From: a virus
IMG/VR virus record: IMGVR_UViG_3300006802_000244
Span: 1 to 36,370 of that record
Direction: 5' to 3' (one strand)
Length of the DNA: 36,370 bases
Shown: positions 29,200 through 36,370 of the stretch, piece after piece
Numbering within the stretch: position 1 is the stretch's first letter
Layout of the letters: each line of letters opens with the position of its first letter
Program-made: the position numbers and the translations under genes
Notes under the pieces: generated by a model
Told to the model about the DNA's origin: nothing
What the model saw: only the letters and a program-made list of their open reading frames with translations
The model's database searches: none

Positions 29200-31335
29200 G
29201 ATATACTCGGTCCCATTTACCTCTTCAGTTTGATACCTACCGTCATACCCACTAATTTGACCATAATCTTCGTCTTGGGTTAAATAATCCAGAATACCAT
29301 CACGGTCAACACCAAAACCCATATGTTCTATAACTTCAGAAGAGTCACTAAACCAACCTTTTTCATTAACCAAACAGTAAATAGGGTATTCCATACACCT
29401 TTCACATTCATCTATATAATCTTGTCTAACATATTCTTTTAACTTTTCTATATACTCTTCTTTAGTTTCAGGTATATTTTCCAGTTTCTTCTCAATAACT
29501 ATAAGTACATTAGTCAACTTATCAACCTTATTTTGGAAAACTTCAAACTCTTCTTCAGTGTGTGGTTGTTCTAAATAACCGTATTGTATATAATCTTGGT
29601 TTTGTATTTCCATGGTTTCAAGAGCTTCCCTATATTGATTGATAATCTCTTCAACCTCTTCATACTCTTTTTCCAATTCTTCATATTCCTCATTTAACTC
29701 TTCTATCTCAGCTAAAATATCGTAATCACCATAATATTCTAAATAGTCCTCATTAGACATATCATAAAATTTATTATCAGCCTCATCATCACAAAAACTA
29801 CTCACCCAATACGAACTAACGTCAATATAATCATCAAGGTCAATACCTAAACCCTCATAACCTACATCATCCAATAAATTATCATAGTATTCGTATAAAG
29901 CATTACCCATAGAAGTTGCATCACCAACAACCCATTCTTCACCAGAACTAGTATGTATCACATCAAGGTTACCATACCAATCCGAATGTTGTTCATCAAA
30001 ACCATCACCCAAAACATTATTACTACCCAATAATTTAATTAAAGCTTCTACTTCTGGTTTGTCTGGGATAGATTCTATATGACTTTTTACCCAATCAAAG
30101 TCATTAGATTCCTTAATAAAAGATTCATCTACATATCTATTCAAACTTAAATCACTAGCCCCGTAATATATTATTCTCTTATCATTATTACTAGTGTAAT
30201 CAACTTTTGACATGTAATCACTGTTCGGGTTATATTTGTAACCTAAAACAGTACCGGATTTTAATTTATATCTGATAGATAATCTACGTTGTTTTTGTGG
30301 GTTTGAACGACCAACATTGGACCAATAAAGTTCTATATATTCAGAGGGTATAAATGTGTTTTCTTCATAAAAAACACCAGCAAAATTTTCACTAATATAC
30401 TCTAAAATAGACTCCCCCCACCCACTACTTTTTATATAGGAAAAAAGTAAATCTATTATGTGGTTATACACCTTAATAAAATCATCAGTTTTAACCTCGT
30501 CGGGTAATTGTTCTGGATTTTTATATATGGCAAAAAATTCTGATAAATAACTATCACCCAAAACGTCCATATATTTAACTTCAACAAAGTCATTAACACC
30601 AATCAGTTTTTTATCCGTGTTTTCCACAAAAAGTGGTGATACACATTTTAAATCAGCTTTTATAAATTCTTCTTTACTAACATTTTTAGATAAAACCTCA
30701 ACTAAACTATTGTTTAAAGAATTTATGGTTTTACTACCACTAATAACATCCATTACTAATTCATAAAACTTCTTATCTAAAAATTCATCCGACCTATATT
30801 GCAGTCTTAACCCTGTTGTATGTTTAATGAAGTGCTCACCAACAAAACTATTTTCGTATTCTTGGTATTTTGTGGTTGTGGCTAATTTGATTAGAGCATC
30901 CAACTCCTCATCTGTAGTTGGTACATCCTCATCTTTTAATTTATCTATAATCTTAATGACCTCTTTTTTGTCACTATCTTTTAAGTATTCAGAGAATATT
31001 TTTATAGAATTTAAAGGCATGTTACTATCTAATAACATGTTCATTAGTTTATGAAACCTTCTACGATTATCTAAAAGATTAGGTCTTAGTTTTTGGTATA
31101 TAATGTTTACGTTTTTACCTAAATCTTTGGTCATACCTAAATCTAGTTTAGATACAACCTCCAACTCCTTTAACCTACAATATATATTCTTTGGGTCATC
31201 ATTGTTTTTCTCACAAAGATAGTGAAAATCAATTTCACCTGTCGGTGTGACTGCCTGTGAGTCGTTAACTCCATCAGTATCTTCAATCAATAAACCCCTT
31301 CTTTTTAAAAAATTTATATTCTCATTTACCTTCAT
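29182..31335 (-). CDS. Two-part 717-aa protein joined by ESNDFDW junction (cargo candidate)
   Basis: I do not recognise a family. Residues 1-405 form a mixed helical part with a leader MKVNENINFLKRRGLLIEDT. Then comes SFIKESNDFDWVKSHIESIP (405-424), the same junction as in the long repeat protein at 33751-36370. Residues 425-717 are an acidic second part with a Glu-rich coiled coil (EIEELNEEYEELEKEYEEVE) and a small C-terminal domain including GYGRYQ-like strands ending ILIRVN. A cut at FIKE|SNDF would split it into about 409 and 308 residues. The P3 residue is Ile (I407-K408-E409|S410), which fits the T4 consensus. It has the late motif 3 nt before its ATG. The internal junction is visible; processing is inference. 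Confidence 0.78.
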   Translation of the reverse strand: MKVNENINFLKRRGLLIEDTDGVNDSQAVTPTGEIDFHYLCEKNNDDPKNIYCRLKELEVVSKLDLGMTKDLGKNVNIIYQKLRPNLLDNRRRFHKLMNMLLDSNMPLNSIKIFSEYLKDSDKKEVIKIIDKLKDEDVPTTDEELDALIKLATTTKYQEYENSFVGEHFIKHTTGLRLQYRSDEFLDKKFYELVMDVISGSKTINSLNNSLVEVLSKNVSKEEFIKADLKCVSPLFVENTDKKLIGVNDFVEVKYMDVLGDSYLSEFFAIYKNPEQLPDEVKTDDFIKVYNHIIDLLFSYIKSSGWGESILEYISENFAGVFYEENTFIPSEYIELYWSNVGRSNPQKQRRLSIRYKLKSGTVLGYKYNPNSDYMSKVDYTSNNDKRIIYYGASDLSLNRYVDESFIKESNDFDWVKSHIESIPDKPEVEALIKLLGSNNVLGDGFDEQHSDWYGNLDVIHTSSGEEWVVGDATSMGNALYEYYDNLLDDVGYEGLGIDLDDYIDVSSYWVSSFCDDEADNKFYDMSNEDYLEYYGDYDILAEIEELNEEYEELEKEYEEVEEIINQYREALETMEIQNQDYIQYGYLEQPHTEEEFEVFQNKVDKLTNVLIVIEKKLENIPETKEEYIEKLKEYVRQDYIDECERCMEYPIYCLVNEKGWFSDSSEVIEHMGFGVDRDGILDYLTQDEDYGQISGYDGRYQTEEVNGTEYILIRVN

Positions 31336-31338
31336 GTT

Positions 31339-31348
31339 ATATAAATAT
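31339..31348 (-). promoter_or_regulatory. Proposed late motif for 717-aa protein
   Basis: Coding strand ATATTTATAT, 3 nt before the ATG at 31335. It overlaps by one base the stop of the upstream 81-aa gene. Confidence 0.55.
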
Positions 31349-31593
31349 CAAAAAGGCCCAATAATACCTTCATTATTTATACATTGTTTGTAGGGTAAGA
31401 AAAATAATTCATCGTGTGAAAACACAATCCAAGTAATATTCTTAGGTGGTGTTTTTGGTTGTTTTAGTGTACCTCCAATATCATAACACCATTTAAGTGG
31501 TGAAACTTTTCCTCGGTGGTTATCGTAAAACCAATCAACAAAACCATGTTCCTTCATAACACTGAGAACATCATCATATAATTCATCTATCAT
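31348..31593 (-). CDS. Unrecognised 81-aa protein
   Basis: A small protein with an N-terminal acidic helix (IDELYDDVLSVMKEHGFVDW) and aromatic-rich beta-like strands (NITWIVFSHDELFFLPYK). No membrane segment, signal or known motif. It lies between the 80-aa and 717-aa genes in the same direction. I cannot assign a function. Confidence 0.65.
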   Translation of the reverse strand: MIDELYDDVLSVMKEHGFVDWFYDNHRGKVSPLKWCYDIGGTLKQPKTPPKNITWIVFSHDELFFLPYKQCINNEGIIGPF

Positions 31594-31656
31594 TTTTTTT
31601 ATATTTTAAATAAATTTAATTAAATGATTTGTTTTTATAAACAATACCTTAGTTTG

Positions 31657-31899
31657 TTAAATGTTAAAATTTAATTTTTCTTCAGCTTCGTAACTATCAA
31701 ACTCTTCTTTTGTGATGGCTCTAACGGTAAAACCTTCATCGTGAAAGTCATCCAAAAACTCTACCATATCCCCACCATCAATATTTAATTTAACTTTCAT
31801 AGCTGTTTTACCATCTGGTGTTAAAATCTCTATATACTTTACCTTACTTTGTTTCAAAGATTGTATAATTAAAGAAACTTTTGTTCTATTATCTTTCAT
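31657..31899 (-). CDS. Unrecognised 80-aa protein
   Basis: A small basic-to-acidic protein: a helix TKVSLIIQSLKQSKVKYIEI, then strands LTPDGKTAMKVKLNIDG, and an acidic helix-rich end (KEEFDSYEAEEKLNF). I do not recognise it. It has the late motif 3 nt before its ATG, so it is probably expressed with the virion genes. Confidence 0.65.
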   Translation of the reverse strand: MKDNRTKVSLIIQSLKQSKVKYIEILTPDGKTAMKVKLNIDGGDMVEFLDDFHDEGFTVRAITKEEFDSYEAEEKLNFNI

Positions 31900-31902
31900 A
31901 TT

Positions 31903-31912
31903 ATATAAATAT
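31903..31912 (-). promoter_or_regulatory. Proposed late motif for 80-aa protein
   Basis: Coding strand ATATTTATAT, 3 nt before the ATG at 31899. The host-like ligase promoter faces the opposite way only 12 nt further on. Confidence 0.55.
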
Positions 31913-31923
31913 CTTAATTGGTG

Positions 31924-31953
31924 TTGTTAAATAAAATATTTTTACTATCTTTA
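31924..31953 (+). promoter_or_regulatory. Host-like promoter for DNA ligase
   Basis: TTG (31924-31926), 19 nt, TATCTTTA (31946-31953), one base off the TAnnTTTG box. The ATG is at 31971. Confidence 0.6.
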
Positions 31954-31970
31954 CTTAAAATAGTTTTATT

Positions 31971-33266
31971 ATGTTAGATAAATTTAAAACATTTGTAGAA
32001 GAACTGAATACCACTAACTCTAATAACGATAAGGTGAGTATTATTAAAAACATTAAAGATGATTCTGATATAAAAAAATTATTGTTCTATACCTATAACC
32101 CCTTTTACCAGTTTAATCTTACTTCTAAGAACTGTATTAAGTATAAAAGTAAATTACCTAAGTTAGTTCAAGTGGGTTATACACTATTTGACCTATTGGA
32201 TGATTTAAGATTACGTAATATAACAGGTCATGAGGCCATTTCTAGAGTAAATGGATTCGTATCACTCAATCCTGAGTATGAAGAATTGATTTATCGTATA
32301 ATCGATAAGGATTTAAAGACTCGAACAGGTGGAAAACTAATAAACAAAGCTATACCAAACCTAATACCTAGTTTTAAAGTGGTTTTAGCTGAAAAATATG
32401 AACCAAATATGGTAGACTTCAATAAGGAAAATAATTCTTGGTATGTTTCACGTAAGTTAGATGGAGTTCGTTGTCTGATTGTTGTTGACGAAGATGGTGA
32501 TGTGGTATCATATAGTAGACAAGGCAAAGTTTTTGACACTTTGGGTATAGTTGAACAGGAAATAAAAAGTTTAGGCCTTACAAACGTAGTTTTTGATGGT
32601 GAAGTATGTATGGTAGATTCTGAAGGTAACGAAAGTTTTCAAGATGTGATGAAAGAGATACGTAGAAAAAATCATACAATGAAAAACGTTATGTTTAAAA
32701 TTTTTGATTGTTTATCTTTAACAGAATTTTTAGAAGGGAAAGGCCATCAACCGTTACAATCTAGACTAATACATTTATTAGCTTTTTTATCACCACATGA
32801 GTTAAATAACATTTCTATATTAAAACAAGAAATTATTCGTAGTGAGGAACACCTAAAAGAATGGATAGATGAAGCTTCGGAAAAAAAATGGGAGGGTGTT
32901 ATGGTTCGTAAAAATGTTATGTATGAAGGTAAAAGAACAAAAAATTTACTTAAGGTAAAGACTTTCCATGACGACGAGTATGTTGTTAAAGGTGTTGAAA
33001 GTGGTTCTATTAGACATATCGTTAATGGTAAAGATATTGAAGAGGTTATGTTATCTAAAATAATAATAGAACACAAGGGTAATGATGTTGGTGTTGGTAG
33101 TGGATTTACAATGGAACAAAGACGGGATTATCATAGAAACCCAAAAGAGATAATTGGTAAAACCGTAACCATACAGTATTTTGAGGAGTCAAAAAATCAA
33201 GATGGTGGGTATAGTTTAAGGTTTCCTGTTTTGAAACACGTTTATGAAGAATTAAGAGATTGTTAA
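31971..33266 (+). CDS. lig: ATP-dependent DNA ligase
   Basis: A 431-aa ligase that seals nicks in replicated or repaired DNA. Motif I is SRKLDGVRCL (160-169) with the adenylated Lys162. Motif III is VFDGEVCMVD, MFKIFDCLSL follows it, motif IV is EGVMVRKN, and motif V is LLKVKTFHDDEY. About 130 residues precede the nucleotidyltransferase domain, as in T4 gp30-like enzymes, and an OB-fold domain follows. All catalytic motifs are present. It lies near UV endonuclease and the RecA-like ATPase, with a host-like promoter, in line with an early or middle replication role. Confidence 0.95.
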   Translation: MLDKFKTFVEELNTTNSNNDKVSIIKNIKDDSDIKKLLFYTYNPFYQFNLTSKNCIKYKSKLPKLVQVGYTLFDLLDDLRLRNITGHEAISRVNGFVSLNPEYEELIYRIIDKDLKTRTGGKLINKAIPNLIPSFKVVLAEKYEPNMVDFNKENNSWYVSRKLDGVRCLIVVDEDGDVVSYSRQGKVFDTLGIVEQEIKSLGLTNVVFDGEVCMVDSEGNESFQDVMKEIRRKNHTMKNVMFKIFDCLSLTEFLEGKGHQPLQSRLIHLLAFLSPHELNNISILKQEIIRSEEHLKEWIDEASEKKWEGVMVRKNVMYEGKRTKNLLKVKTFHDDEYVVKGVESGSIRHIVNGKDIEEVMLSKIIIEHKGNDVGVGSGFTMEQRRDYHRNPKEIIGKTVTIQYFEESKNQDGGYSLRFPVLKHVYEELRDC

Positions 33267-33283
33267 AAAATTAAAATTTTATT

Positions 33284-33463
33284 ATGAGTTGGGGATTTAG
33301 TATAACACAAAAACATTTTAGTAAGGATGGTGAATTAATTGGGGTCACCGTTACAGTCGATAACGGTGAATCACAATATATGACTATTGAGTCGTATAAT
33401 AAGTTTTTAAAAAATAGAGAAAAAAATTATGGAAAAAATGAAGAATTTTATAACGAAGATTAA
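33284..33463 (+). CDS. Unrecognised 59-aa protein
   Basis: A short open frame starting 17 nt after the ligase stop: MSWGFSITQKHFSKDGELIG, then VTVTVDNGESQYMTIESYNK, and a charged end. The composition and codon use match neighbouring phage genes, with a beta-rich domain. Its last 35 nt overlap the start of the next gene in another frame (or 26 nt if that gene starts at its second Met, 33438). It fills what would otherwise be a 160-nt gap. Function unknown. Confidence 0.6.
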   Translation: MSWGFSITQKHFSKDGELIGVTVTVDNGESQYMTIESYNKFLKNREKNYGKNEEFYNED

Positions 33464-33722
33464 GAATACAATATTAAAGGATTATTACAATTTAACCATG
33501 TATTACATGGCTATCCATGTGATTATTACTTCAATAGTTGTTTATGGTATAGACTATCTAGTTCACGGACAATTAAATTATGGTAGTGTTAGTAACAGTG
33601 TAGAAGTGGTTGGATTATCCTTATTATTTACAATGGGTAAGATTGTTAAAAAACTTAAAGAAGACATAACATCAAACTATTGGAAACAACAAAGACAAAT
33701 AAACTCAAGACGTAAGAAATAA
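33429..33722 (+). CDS. Small membrane protein with two hydrophobic segments
   Basis: A 97-aa protein with a basic N-terminus, a membrane span MAIHVIITSIVVYGIDYLV (about 27-45), a second shorter hydrophobic stretch VEVVGLSLLFTMGKIV (about 58-73), and a strongly basic C-terminus (KQQRQINSRRKK). I do not recognise the family; size and layout fit small phage membrane proteins such as holins or superinfection-exclusion factors, with nothing to choose between them. It overlaps the 59-aa gene and ends inside a terminator hairpin. Confidence 0.68.
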   Translation: MEKMKNFITKIKNTILKDYYNLTMYYMAIHVIITSIVVYGIDYLVHGQLNYGSVSNSVEVVGLSLLFTMGKIVKKLKEDITSNYWKQQRQINSRRKK

Positions 33723-33737
33723 AATACTTACGTCTTT
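33707..33737. terminator. Bidirectional terminator with perfect 10-bp stem
   Basis: AAGACGTAAG (33707-33716) pairs with CTTACGTCTT (33727-33736) across a 10-nt loop with A's and T's on the flanks. The stem covers the end of the plus-strand gene and lies just before the stop of the convergent repeat protein. Confidence 0.88.
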
Positions 33738-33750
33738 ATAGTACTTAAAT

Positions 33751-36370
33751 TTACCTAAGGTTATACCAATACTTTTCACGACCTTCAGGTACCCAGTTAC
33801 CTGTTTGTAAGTGTCGGTTAATAGTTTCCAAACTTAATTCTTGGAAAGCTGAACCACTATCGGGTTTTGGTCTTATCTTGAACATGAACTTATCACCTTC
33901 TAGTTCTTCAACCACAGTCCATGTATATCTTGTGTTTTTAACTCTGAATATATCCATGACTTGAGGTTTCCCTTGTACCTCATCAGCCCAATCAAACTCA
34001 GTAGACTCGTTAATGAAATCGCCACAGGTATCAGGATAAAAACTCCAACCTTCCCGACAGAATTCTTTCTTAGATAGTTCCATAACATACTCAACGCGTA
34101 CAAACTCACGAGGGTCAAACTTACCATTTTTAACACCCCATTCAATAACTCCAGTACCTTCATCACCAGGTCCACCCATATCACCAACTTCCAAATCCCA
34201 AATCTCTTCAACTTCCTTTTTAGGTATTCTTAAGAAATAAGAACCACCATCTAAACATTCATCTTCACCCGTTTCTTCGTCGTATTGGTTATCACCACAA
34301 GTATACACATCAAAGAATCTATATTCATCCGCTTCTGGTACATCAACAATCCAATCAAAATCATTAGATTCTGTTATATTACTACCTAACTTTAATAATC
34401 TATCATATTCTTCAGGGTTTTTTTGTAGATAACCAGGTACATCAACCCTTTTCCAAAAACCACTATATATGTTTTTTGAAACTTGTGACATCTTAGTTGA
34501 GTTGGCTCCACTATAACCATACTTATCCCAACCCATACTAACAGCTTCACTATTTATTTTATCAATATCGATATAAGTTCCTCTATCCATTGAACCTTTA
34601 TGGTGTGCAAATCTAACCCATTTACCATCAGGTGATATATCAACAATTTCAAAAGTAACCTCAGCATTCAAATCTTTAGGTGTAAAATCAGTCCTAGTGT
34701 GAAATACATCACCTACCGACACAATTGGTTTTACATCTCTAATCCAATCAAAGTCATTAGATTCTGATAAATCTTTCCTATCCCAACCCATTAAAAACCT
34801 ATATTTACGCCAAACTTTATGTATGATATCCTTGTCATCAACACCATACTCTTTGGTTACGTAAGTCGAAAAAGACATTTTCTCACTATCAAACGGAAAA
34901 GCACCTTCAGACTTTCTGTACATATCGTTAGCTATATAGATGTAAGTTATAGGTATATCATTAGCCCACTCAAAGTCACTAGATTCGTTAATTTTATCAT
35001 TTAAATAATCATAACCATTAACAACTACAGCGTTATGGTCTATAACCGTACTTAAATTATATTGTCTACTAAGTTCCTCATCATCTCTAAAAAAATTATC
35101 AGGTTTGTCCTTCACCATCAACATAACACCCCTATCCCTAAAATCAGATGGCATTTGTCTATATCTTTCATTAGAAGTGTCCCAATTATAACACTCAAAT
35201 AAGATTATTCTTTTACCTTCGGTATCTTTTTTGGTTACAGGATTGAATTCGTTTTCTCTACCTGGAAAATGGTACCCCATATCAAACAACCTTTTTTGTA
35301 GTCCAGTTGTTTCATCAATATCCACACCGCTTTCAAAGTAAATAGCGAAATTACGACCATCAATATCATCCAAGGAACCAAAATTTATATCATTTAAAAT
35401 AGACCAATTAGGGTCGTATTCGCGAATTAAATCATTTTCTATTTTATCTATAATACTTTGTTCACTCCACCACTCATTACATTTATCAGAACGTGAATTT
35501 AAATCTCTAAACCTATGGCCCATTATTATTTCACCACTATCTGGGTGGTCTGTTTTACCTTTACCACAATAAACCTTATTGGTCCAAGTACCGCTATGGT
35601 TTTTAACACGGTAAGTTTCACCTGGTGTTAACCCAGGTTTTATATTTTCTGTCCATCCGAAATCACTAGATTCAAGCCAATCAAACTCTTCAGTTATATG
35701 TTCCGATTCATATTGTTGATATATCCAATAAGGTTCTAATTCTTTTTCAGTTACAGACCCATCATCATTGTGTTCGTAAGTTTTTCTAGGTTTTAGTAAC
35801 CTTACAGCCTCATTGTATGTAACATAACCTTTTTCACCAACAGGTTCGTCCTCATCGTTAGATACAATTATCTCGTAATGAACATCTTCATCAACTTTAT
35901 ATACTTTAAGTAACATATGTAAATCCCCACCAATACTTCTATTGGGGTTGATTTTATAGACAGCACCAACATGAATCATATCCTCTAACTTATCAACCTT
36001 TGGTTTTACATCATTAGTCCACTCAAAATCGTTGGATTCGTTTAATGGTTCGTCACCATAAGCCATATGATAAAATTCTTCTAATGAAATCATTTGGTAC
36101 CTACCACCAAAAGTTGGGTCTGTTGCATTTCTTGGGGACCAGTCTAAAGCGTACCCTTCTGGGACTTCATCATTCGGTTCAAAATATACATAACCTACGG
36201 TATTATATTCAACCCCTATTTCAACATCATAATCCATGTTATAAGCAAAATCCCATATATCATCAATAGTTTCTCGTAATTTAACACCACTTAAACTTCT
36301 AATATCTAAAACATAATATTTTTCCTTATCCCATTCAGTTTCAGGTTGAATACCTTTAATCCAATCAAAA
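33751..36370 (-). CDS. Modular repeat protein with ESNDFDW junctions (5' end outside window; polyprotein candidate)
   Basis: The frame stays open through the right edge, so the ATG at 36237 is internal and the gene starts outside the window; 872 residues are visible. It is a chain of modules of about 75-230 residues separated by a junction of the form (I/L)xES-(N/S)DF(D/E/G)W-xx-(D/E)(V/I). Clear examples are LNESNDFEWTNDVKP, LESSDFGWTENIKP, INESSDFEWANDIP, LSESNDFDWIRDVKP, ITESNDFDWIVDVP and INESTEFDWADEV. A partial FDWIKGIQP lies at the very edge. Modules after the junction share a beta-type opening (PGETYRVKN, VGDVFHTRT, VMDIFRVKN, VGAVYKINP), so they look like diverged duplicates. The first residues of the junction fit the T4 prohead protease consensus, so the chain may be cut into several small internal head proteins. 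No known family is recognised. Confidence 0.85.
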   Translation of the reverse strand, partial: FDWIKGIQPETEWDKEKYYVLDIRSLSGVKLRETIDDIWDFAYNMDYDVEIGVEYNTVGYVYFEPNDEVPEGYALDWSPRNATDPTFGGRYQMISLEEFYHMAYGDEPLNESNDFEWTNDVKPKVDKLEDMIHVGAVYKINPNRSIGGDLHMLLKVYKVDEDVHYEIIVSNDEDEPVGEKGYVTYNEAVRLLKPRKTYEHNDDGSVTEKELEPYWIYQQYESEHITEEFDWLESSDFGWTENIKPGLTPGETYRVKNHSGTWTNKVYCGKGKTDHPDSGEIIMGHRFRDLNSRSDKCNEWWSEQSIIDKIENDLIREYDPNWSILNDINFGSLDDIDGRNFAIYFESGVDIDETTGLQKRLFDMGYHFPGRENEFNPVTKKDTEGKRIILFECYNWDTSNERYRQMPSDFRDRGVMLMVKDKPDNFFRDDEELSRQYNLSTVIDHNAVVVNGYDYLNDKINESSDFEWANDIPITYIYIANDMYRKSEGAFPFDSEKMSFSTYVTKEYGVDDKDIIHKVWRKYRFLMGWDRKDLSESNDFDWIRDVKPIVSVGDVFHTRTDFTPKDLNAEVTFEIVDISPDGKWVRFAHHKGSMDRGTYIDIDKINSEAVSMGWDKYGYSGANSTKMSQVSKNIYSGFWKRVDVPGYLQKNPEEYDRLLKLGSNITESNDFDWIVDVPEADEYRFFDVYTCGDNQYDEETGEDECLDGGSYFLRIPKKEVEEIWDLEVGDMGGPGDEGTGVIEWGVKNGKFDPREFVRVEYVMELSKKEFCREGWSFYPDTCGDFINESTEFDWADEVQGKPQVMDIFRVKNTRYTWTVVEELEGDKFMFKIRPKPDSGSAFQELSLETINRHLQTGNWVPEGREKYWYNLR
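33975..36369 (-). repeat. Dispersed junction repeats within the modular protein
   Basis: Copies lie near 36361-36369 (partial), 36001-36045, 35641-35700 (two in tandem, EEFDWLES then SSDFGWTE), 34951-34998, 34726-34775, 34343-34382 and 33975-34018. The DNA also recurs, as variants of ccaatcaaagtcattagatt. Spacing is about 350, 345, 690, 225, 390 and 365 nt. A further copy is at 30091-30120 in the 717-aa gene, and a diverged one at 19181-19220. Confidence 0.88.

Noticed and set aside
1-36370. Stop-codon reassignment, as in some phages of Bacteroidota
   Set aside because: Recognised genes end at TAA, TAG and TGA (for example TGA at 2475, TAG at 28217 and 29199) with no in-frame stops inside conserved domains.
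1-36370. tRNA genes, given the CCA-adding enzyme
   Set aside because: I found no cloverleaf-like segment in the intergenic stretches, which are all under about 160 nt.

Overview
This is a segment of a large, AT-rich tailed-phage genome with a T4-type head module: large terminase (gp17-like), portal (gp20-like) and prohead protease (gp21-like), all on the minus strand and in T4-like order. The host is most likely a member of the Bacteroidota. Genes lack Shine-Dalgarno sequences, several plus-strand genes follow the Bacteroidota promoter pattern (TTG, 19-22 nt, TAnnTTTG), and the one clear signal peptide ends in a Bacteroidota-like way. TAA, TAG and TGA all act as stops, so I see no recoding. 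I see no tRNA, CRISPR array or insertion sequence.

Layout. 1-1290: prohead protease and two small head genes, one cut by the window edge. 1366-3544: a plus-strand island with a CCA-adding enzyme, a 2H phosphoesterase and a secreted CAP-domain protein. 3575-9944: minus-strand OmpA-like protein, glutamine synthetase, small membrane and coiled-coil proteins, and portal. 10048-10819: two plus-strand membrane/coiled-coil proteins. 10821-19123: polyphosphate kinase 2, terminase, three unrecognised acidic or structural proteins, a small beta-rich protein and a nucleotidyltransferase. 19160-21609: two small plus-strand genes, then thymidylate synthase with a KTSC protein. 21769-28288 onward: ClpC, a DHH phosphoesterase, DUF3310, a RecA-like ATPase, a DUF932-like protein and UV endonuclease. 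29182-36370: a 717-aa protein, an ATP-dependent DNA ligase, small genes, and a long repeat-built protein that runs off the right edge.

Two gene classes can be told apart by upstream DNA. DNA-metabolism and other plus-strand genes carry host-like promoters. Head genes and a set of non-structural enzymes carry a different motif (coding strand ATATTTATwtA) 3-31 nt before the start. That motif always points toward its gene, on both strands, and I propose it is the phage late promoter. In several cases either promoter type sits so close to the ATG that the mRNA would be nearly leaderless.

The main hypothesis concerns cargo. The protein at 33751-36370 is a chain of modules separated by a recurring junction of the form (I/L)xES-(N/S)DF(D/E/G)W-xx-(D/E)(V/I)-x-P. 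The same junction is in the 717-aa protein and at the N-terminus of the 173-aa protein. Its first four residues fit the known T4 prohead protease site (I/L)xE|(A/G/S), and a gp21-like protease is encoded here. Short N-terminal leaders with (I/L)xE(S/T/G) also precede PPK2, the OmpA-like protein, the DHH enzyme and several unknowns, and resemble the T4 capsid-targeting leader. Together these suggest a head-packaged, protease-processed set of internal proteins, including enzymes, that would be delivered to the host. This is inference from sequence pattern; the bare tetrapeptide also occurs by chance in cytosolic proteins such as ClpC.
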